Assembly (NCBI GenBank): GCA_966211675.1
Contig: CBIHPK010000016.1
Span: forward strand, 5,439-69,438
Length of the DNA stretch: 64,000 bases
Reading direction: 5' to 3'
Source of the DNA: SCUS01 sp966211675
GTDB lineage: Bacteria > Myxococcota_A > Polyangia > Polyangiales > Ga0077539
Shown here: positions 60,928 to 64,000 of the stretch, one piece after another
Position numbering within the stretch: the first letter of the stretch is position 1
Layout: every line of letters begins with the position of its first letter
Notes under the pieces: model-generated
Told to the model about the DNA's origin: nothing
Seen by the model: the letters and a program-made list of their open reading frames with translations, nothing else
Database searches by the model: none
Program-made: the position numbers and the translations under genes

Positions 60928-61557
60928 ATGCCTGTCCGCTACGTCCGTCTTCCCCTGCTCGCGCTCGGCGTCGCCCTCGGCGCGTGCGCCTCGTCACCCA
61001 CCAGCAGCGGCACGCCCGCCGATGCTGGCACCGACATCGCGCCGTCGGTCGACGTGGGCACCACGCCGCCCGCGGACACCGGCACCACCCCGCCCGCGGA
61101 CACCGGCGCCGCCCCGCCCGCCGACGCGGGCGCCGACGCGCCGATCACCGGCACGCTCGGAACCCTCGGCGCGGTGCAGCCCATCGTCTCGTCGCTGGTC
61201 ATCTCCAACAGCGGCGAGACCCTCGTCTACCTGAGCACGGCGCCGCTCTCGTGCGCCACGCTCCAGTCGTCGCGCTGGCTCGGCACGCAGCCGGCGGGCT
61301 CGCAGGTCATCGAGGTCGTGATGCGCGGCGCGCCCACGGCAGCCCAGATGGTGCAGGTTCCGCCGGGCGAGGTGAACTACGCCGCGGGCGGCCGGTCGTC
61401 GTCGTACGAGGTCGGCGCGAGCGCCGACACGATCACCTTCACCGAGGCGGCGGCGGGCGGCCCGGTCGCGGGCACCCTGCGGGCGACCTATCGCAACGGC
61501 AGCATGATCGCGGGCTCGTTCCGCGCCGAGTTCTGTGACCACGGCCAGCAATACTGA
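60928..61557 (+). CDS. Lipoprotein of unknown function
   Basis: A 209-residue protein. ATG 60928 gives a signal peptide with lipobox LALGVALGACASS. A repeated linker TPPADTGTTPPADTG follows, then a beta domain (LVISNSGETLVYLSTAPLSC ... ADTITFTEAAAGGPVAGTLR ... AGSFRAEFCDHGQQY) with two Cys that may pair. No family was recognised. The downstream cytochrome gene starts 17 nt later, so the three genes to 62990 form an operon under the promoter at 60822. Confidence 0.75.
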   Translation: MPVRYVRLPLLALGVALGACASSPTSSGTPADAGTDIAPSVDVGTTPPADTGTTPPADTGAAPPADAGADAPITGTLGTLGAVQPIVSSLVISNSGETLVYLSTAPLSCATLQSSRWLGTQPAGSQVIEVVMRGAPTAAQMVQVPPGEVNYAAGGRSSSYEVGASADTITFTEAAAGGPVAGTLRATYRNGSMIAGSFRAEFCDHGQQY

Positions 61558-61573
61558 GCGCGTGAGAGCACCG

Positions 61574-62555
61574 ATGAACATCAAGTCCACCCTCTTCTTC
61601 CTGGGCTTCGCGGCGAGCGTGACCGTCGGCGCCTGCTCCGATTCGAGCCCCACGACCCACCCCGCCGACGCCGGGGCCGACGTGCCGCGCGCGGTGACGG
61701 CCACGACGGGCACGGTGGCGCGCGGGCAGTACCTCGTCGACCACGTCCTCGTGTGCGGCACCTGCCACACCCCCAATGGCCCCGACGGTCGGCCCGACAT
61801 GACGAAGTACCTCGCGGGCAGCCGCAACTACGACTTCCGCGACGCCGCCGGCACGCTCGTCAGCGTCTACGCAGAGAACCTGACGTCGCACGACCCCGAG
61901 GGGCTCGCCACGTGGACGGACGAGGCCATCCGCACGGTGCTCACCCCGGGGCCTCGACGACGAGCACGTCGCGGCCTACCCGATCATGCCGTACCCCGAG
62001 TACTCGGTGCTCACCCGCCAGGACCAGGACTCGATCATCCAGTACCTCCGCACGGTGGCGCCCAACGACAACGTCTTGCCTCACGACTTCCCCTACTCCG
62101 ACCAGTTTCCCCCGGCGCCGACGATCAACTATGCCGGCGTTCCGCACACGACGCTCGCCGCGACCTCGCCGGACTACGCCGCCGCCGAGCGTGGGCGCTA
62201 TCTCGCGACGGTGGCGTGCCTCAACTGCCACACGTCGCAGGTCTCGGAGGACGTCCCCGACCTCACGCGATCGTTCGCCGGCGGCAAGCACTACACCCTC
62301 ATCCGCGGCGCTCCGCTGCACACCTCGACCAACCTCACCCCGGACGCCACCGGGCTCGCGGGCTGGTCGGTCGACGAGATCGTCACGGCCATCCGTAGCG
62401 GCACCGAGCGCGGCACCGGGCGCACGCTCTGCAACAGCCACCCGGCCGGCGTCGACTATCTCGGTCGCATGAGCGACCCCGACGCGCGCGACATCGCGAC
62501 GTACCTCCACACGCTGGCGCCCGTGCACAACGGGCCGTTCACGTGCACTCAGTGA
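61574..62555 (+). CDS. Di-haem c-type cytochrome, lipoprotein, with a frame break
   Basis: ATG 61574 starts a signal peptide with a lipobox-like VTVGACSD. The first haem site CGTCHTPNGPDG follows near residue 60. At 61946-61953 (CCCCGGGG) the frame must slip by one base to continue as GLDDEHVAAYPIMPYPEYSV, with the second haem site CLNCHTSQ. It ends in DARDIATYLHTLAPVHNGPF with stop 62555. The slip restores a protein of about 326 residues resembling di-haem cytochromes of alcohol and sugar dehydrogenases. A homopolymer sequencing error is as likely as a mutation. It is exported and involved in electron transfer. Confidence 0.75.
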
Positions 62556-62990
62556 CGCGCGCCGGGCTGTGCTGGGGCGCGCTCCTCGCGGCCGCCGTCG
62601 TGGGCTGCGCCGACGCGCCGGCCCCCGCCGGGCCGCCCGCGACCTTCACGCAGATCTATGCCGCGATGTTTCCGCTCGGCACCCACGGCCAGTGCAACTA
62701 CTGCCACAGCGTTCCGGCGAACGACATCAGCAACGGCAACCTGGCCATGGGCGAGACGCGCCGCCGCCGCCTACGCCGCGCTCGTCGGACCCACCTCCGC
62801 GAGCTCGCGGTGCGGACCGCGAGGCGGACGGCAGGTCGTTCCGGGCAACCCCGACGCGAGCCTGCTCTATGTGAAGGTAAAGGCATCGCCCCCCTGCGGC
62901 GATCGGATGCCCCAGGGCGCCTCGCCGCTCACCGACGCGCAGATCGAGATGATCCGCAGCTGGATCGCCGCCGGCGCGCTCGACAACTGA
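62552..62990 (+). CDS. Mono-haem c-type cytochrome-like lipoprotein, with a frame break
   Basis: GTG 62552 overlaps the stop of the previous gene (GTGA). The lipobox is LLAAAVVGCAD, and the haem motif CNYCHSVPANDIS comes at about residue 48. Near 62750 (GAGACGCGCCGCC) the frame slips to AAAAYAALVGPTSAS and continues to NPDASLLYVKVKASPPCGDR, MPQGASPLTDAQIEMIRSWI and the stop at 62990. This C-terminus is the standard end of planctomycete-type small cytochromes. It would accept electrons in the periplasm, next to the di-haem cytochrome. Confidence 0.7.
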
Positions 62991-63109
62991 CGCACTGCCC
63001 ACTGTCGGCGCGCGACCCCTTCACCGCCTACGCCTCAACCGAAAGCCGCGATGCTGGCTGGAGCGGTGGCCCGGTGGCTTGATCACACCGTCCGCGTTCA
63101 TCCCTGGGG

Positions 63110-63370
63110 ATGAAGCCCCACAGCCTGGACCTGCGAGAGAGGATCGTAGACGCCTTCGACCGGGGCGAGGTGACCGGACCGATCGGCCCAGCGCCCCGCG
63201 GCGGCGGACTCCGCCGGATCTTGCGCCGTCGGGACGAGCGCGCGCTGCGTGCGCTGGTGCGGCGCGGGGACGTCGTCGTGCTCGACCGCCTCGGTGAGCA
63301 CCGCGTCCTCGGAGCCCGGAGAGCGATCGAGGCGCTGGCTCCATCGCCGCGGGCGTCAGCGCGCCCGTAG
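63110..63370 (+). mobile_element. IS630-family transposase remnant with internal deletion
   Basis: KPHSLDLRERIVDAFDRGEV is the typical N-terminus of IS630-type transposases. After a decayed stretch, GDVVVLDRLGEHRVLGARRA with IEAL matches the middle of the DDE domain. The helix-turn-helix end, the first Asp strand and the PPYSPD C-terminus are missing. It faces the opposite way from the remnant at 59.3-59.6 kb. Confidence 0.6.
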
Positions 63371-63575
63371 ACGTAGGCGTCACTGCCAGTGAGCAGGCGG
63401 AGAACGTGGCGTTCGGGCATCCCGAGGAGACCCGTTGGCGGAGTGTCTCGATCCAGAACGCGTCTCGAAATGAGACAGCGGTCGAGGGCCCATCGCACCT
63501 CTCGAAACGGGCCGCCCTTCGCCAGCGTCAGCCCCGGCCCAGCAGCGGAACACGCCTTGCTGATCGTGGCCCAAG
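63371..63575. other. Intergenic stretch, nothing convincing
   Basis: No gene can be supported. A minus-strand segment near 63400-63470 (GMPERHVLRLLTGSDAYVYG) looks protein-like but has no start or family match. No TGAAG promoter element precedes 63576. Confidence 0.3.
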
Positions 63576-64000
63576 ATGCCCCGATCCGCTCTCTCGGTCA
63601 CGAGGTCAGGTCGATCTCGCTCCGCGTCCGTTCTCCTCATCGCGCTCAGCGGATGCGGGCACCCGGCGCCGACCGAGCGCTCGCTCCCGCGTCCCGATGT
63701 CTCAGCCTTTCTGCGAGTCGAGCCTGTGACGCTCGATGCCCACGGCGCGGCCGTCATCGCGCAGGGCACCGTGTCCGTCGACGAGCAGCACGTCGCCGCG
63801 GTCATTCCGCCCGTCCAGGGCCGCGTGATGCGCCTGCTCGCCGCGCCGGGCGATCATGTCGTCGCAGGCGCCGCGCTCGCCAGCATCTACAGCGCCGAGG
63901 TCGCGAGCGCGGGGGCTGGCCTCTCACAGGCGCGCATCAGTCGACTCGCCGCCGAGCAGAGCCTCGCCCGCGCCGAGCGCCTCGCCGCCGAGGGGGCGGG
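63576..64000 (+). CDS. Efflux RND periplasmic adaptor, partial
   Basis: ATG 63576 starts a signal peptide with lipobox SVLLIALSGCGH. The mature start AVIAQGTVSVDEQHVAAVIP, then VQGRVMRLLAAPGDHVVAGA and LASIYSAEVASA, is the lipoyl-like half-motif of HlyD/CusB-type membrane fusion proteins. A coiled-coil begins with QARISRLAAEQSLARAERLA. The gene runs off the right edge. An RND pump gene is expected downstream. The AQGTVSVDE wording is closest to heavy-metal (CusB/CzcB) adaptors, but that is a guess. Confidence 0.85.
   Translation, partial: MPRSALSVTRSGRSRSASVLLIALSGCGHPAPTERSLPRPDVSAFLRVEPVTLDAHGAAVIAQGTVSVDEQHVAAVIPPVQGRVMRLLAAPGDHVVAGAALASIYSAEVASAGAGLSQARISRLAAEQSLARAERLAAEGA

Noticed and set aside
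63400..63480. Minus-strand protein-like segment (GMPERHVLRLLTGSDAYVYG)
   Set aside because: It cannot be extended into a gene and overlaps decayed IS sequence.
1..64000. Search for tRNA, rRNA, CRISPR arrays, riboswitches and replication origins
   Set aside because: Reading both strands gave no cloverleaf, repeat-spacer array, known aptamer core or DnaA-box cluster that could be defended.

Overview
The window is high-GC DNA with codon-biased, tightly packed genes. Its exported proteins point to Myxococcota, probably a Polyangiales or Sandaracinus-like lineage. They include many lipoproteins with Ala/Asp/Gly/Pro-rich linkers after the lipobox, DUF4215-type (myxobacterial disulfide) repeats, MopE-like DDDCNG motifs, IgGFc-binding-type and FecR-type proteins, and a MYXO-CTERM-like tail. 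The taxonomic call is inference from these families; no rRNA or tRNA gene was recognised.

Layout. 1-6.5 kb is a worn region. It holds a membrane protein cut by the left edge, two small membrane proteins with mid-gene frame breaks, an NmrA-like gene without a start codon, and a C-terminal penicillin-acylase fragment abutting a 5'-truncated transposase. 6.7-9.7 kb has a Cys-rich lipoprotein and a COG4705-type membrane protein. 10.0-21.8 kb is one long minus-strand operon in which six of the seven junctions are 4-nt overlaps or gaps under 25 nt: aldehyde dehydrogenase, GH3-type amido synthetase, myo-inositol-phosphate synthase, DegT aminotransferase, UPF0104-like flippase, inositol monophosphatase, MMPL exporter and GMC oxidoreductase. 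Together they look like a pathway making and exporting an acylated (amino)cyclitol lipid.

22-29 kb is rich in phosphatases (two metallophosphoesterase lipoproteins and a PAP2 enzyme) plus a lipid-type glycosyltransferase/NodB deacetylase pair. 29.7-34 kb has an Omp85-like barrel, a second COG4705 protein, and a PepSY protein facing a two-component system. 34.3-39.5 kb is an ECF sigma/FecR/IgGFc-binding-like/BNR-lipoprotein operon diverging from an outer-membrane barrel gene. 41-53 kb is a run of large lipoproteins and surface proteins (carboxypeptidase-regulatory, Cys/Gly-rich, MopE repeat, TSP3/MYXO-CTERM, amidohydrolase-OB fusion). 53-58 kb has a COG4705 fusion protein, a metallophosphoesterase, a phosphoesterase and a DUF2156 protein. 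58-64 kb is worn again: a COG4705 fragment, UspA, two IS630 remnants, a HIT lipoprotein, a cytochrome c operon with frame breaks, and the start of an RND adaptor.

The main unexpected signal is a bipartite promoter-like element, TGAAGgtc followed after about 18 nt by (g)gcAA(t). It lies in the correct orientation upstream of at least 17 genes or gene remnants, mostly for exported proteins. One copy precedes the only sigma-factor gene in the window (38921-39499), so an autoregulated ECF regulon controlling the cell surface is the leading hypothesis. Several copies end only 9-13 nt before the start codon, suggesting leaderless transcripts.
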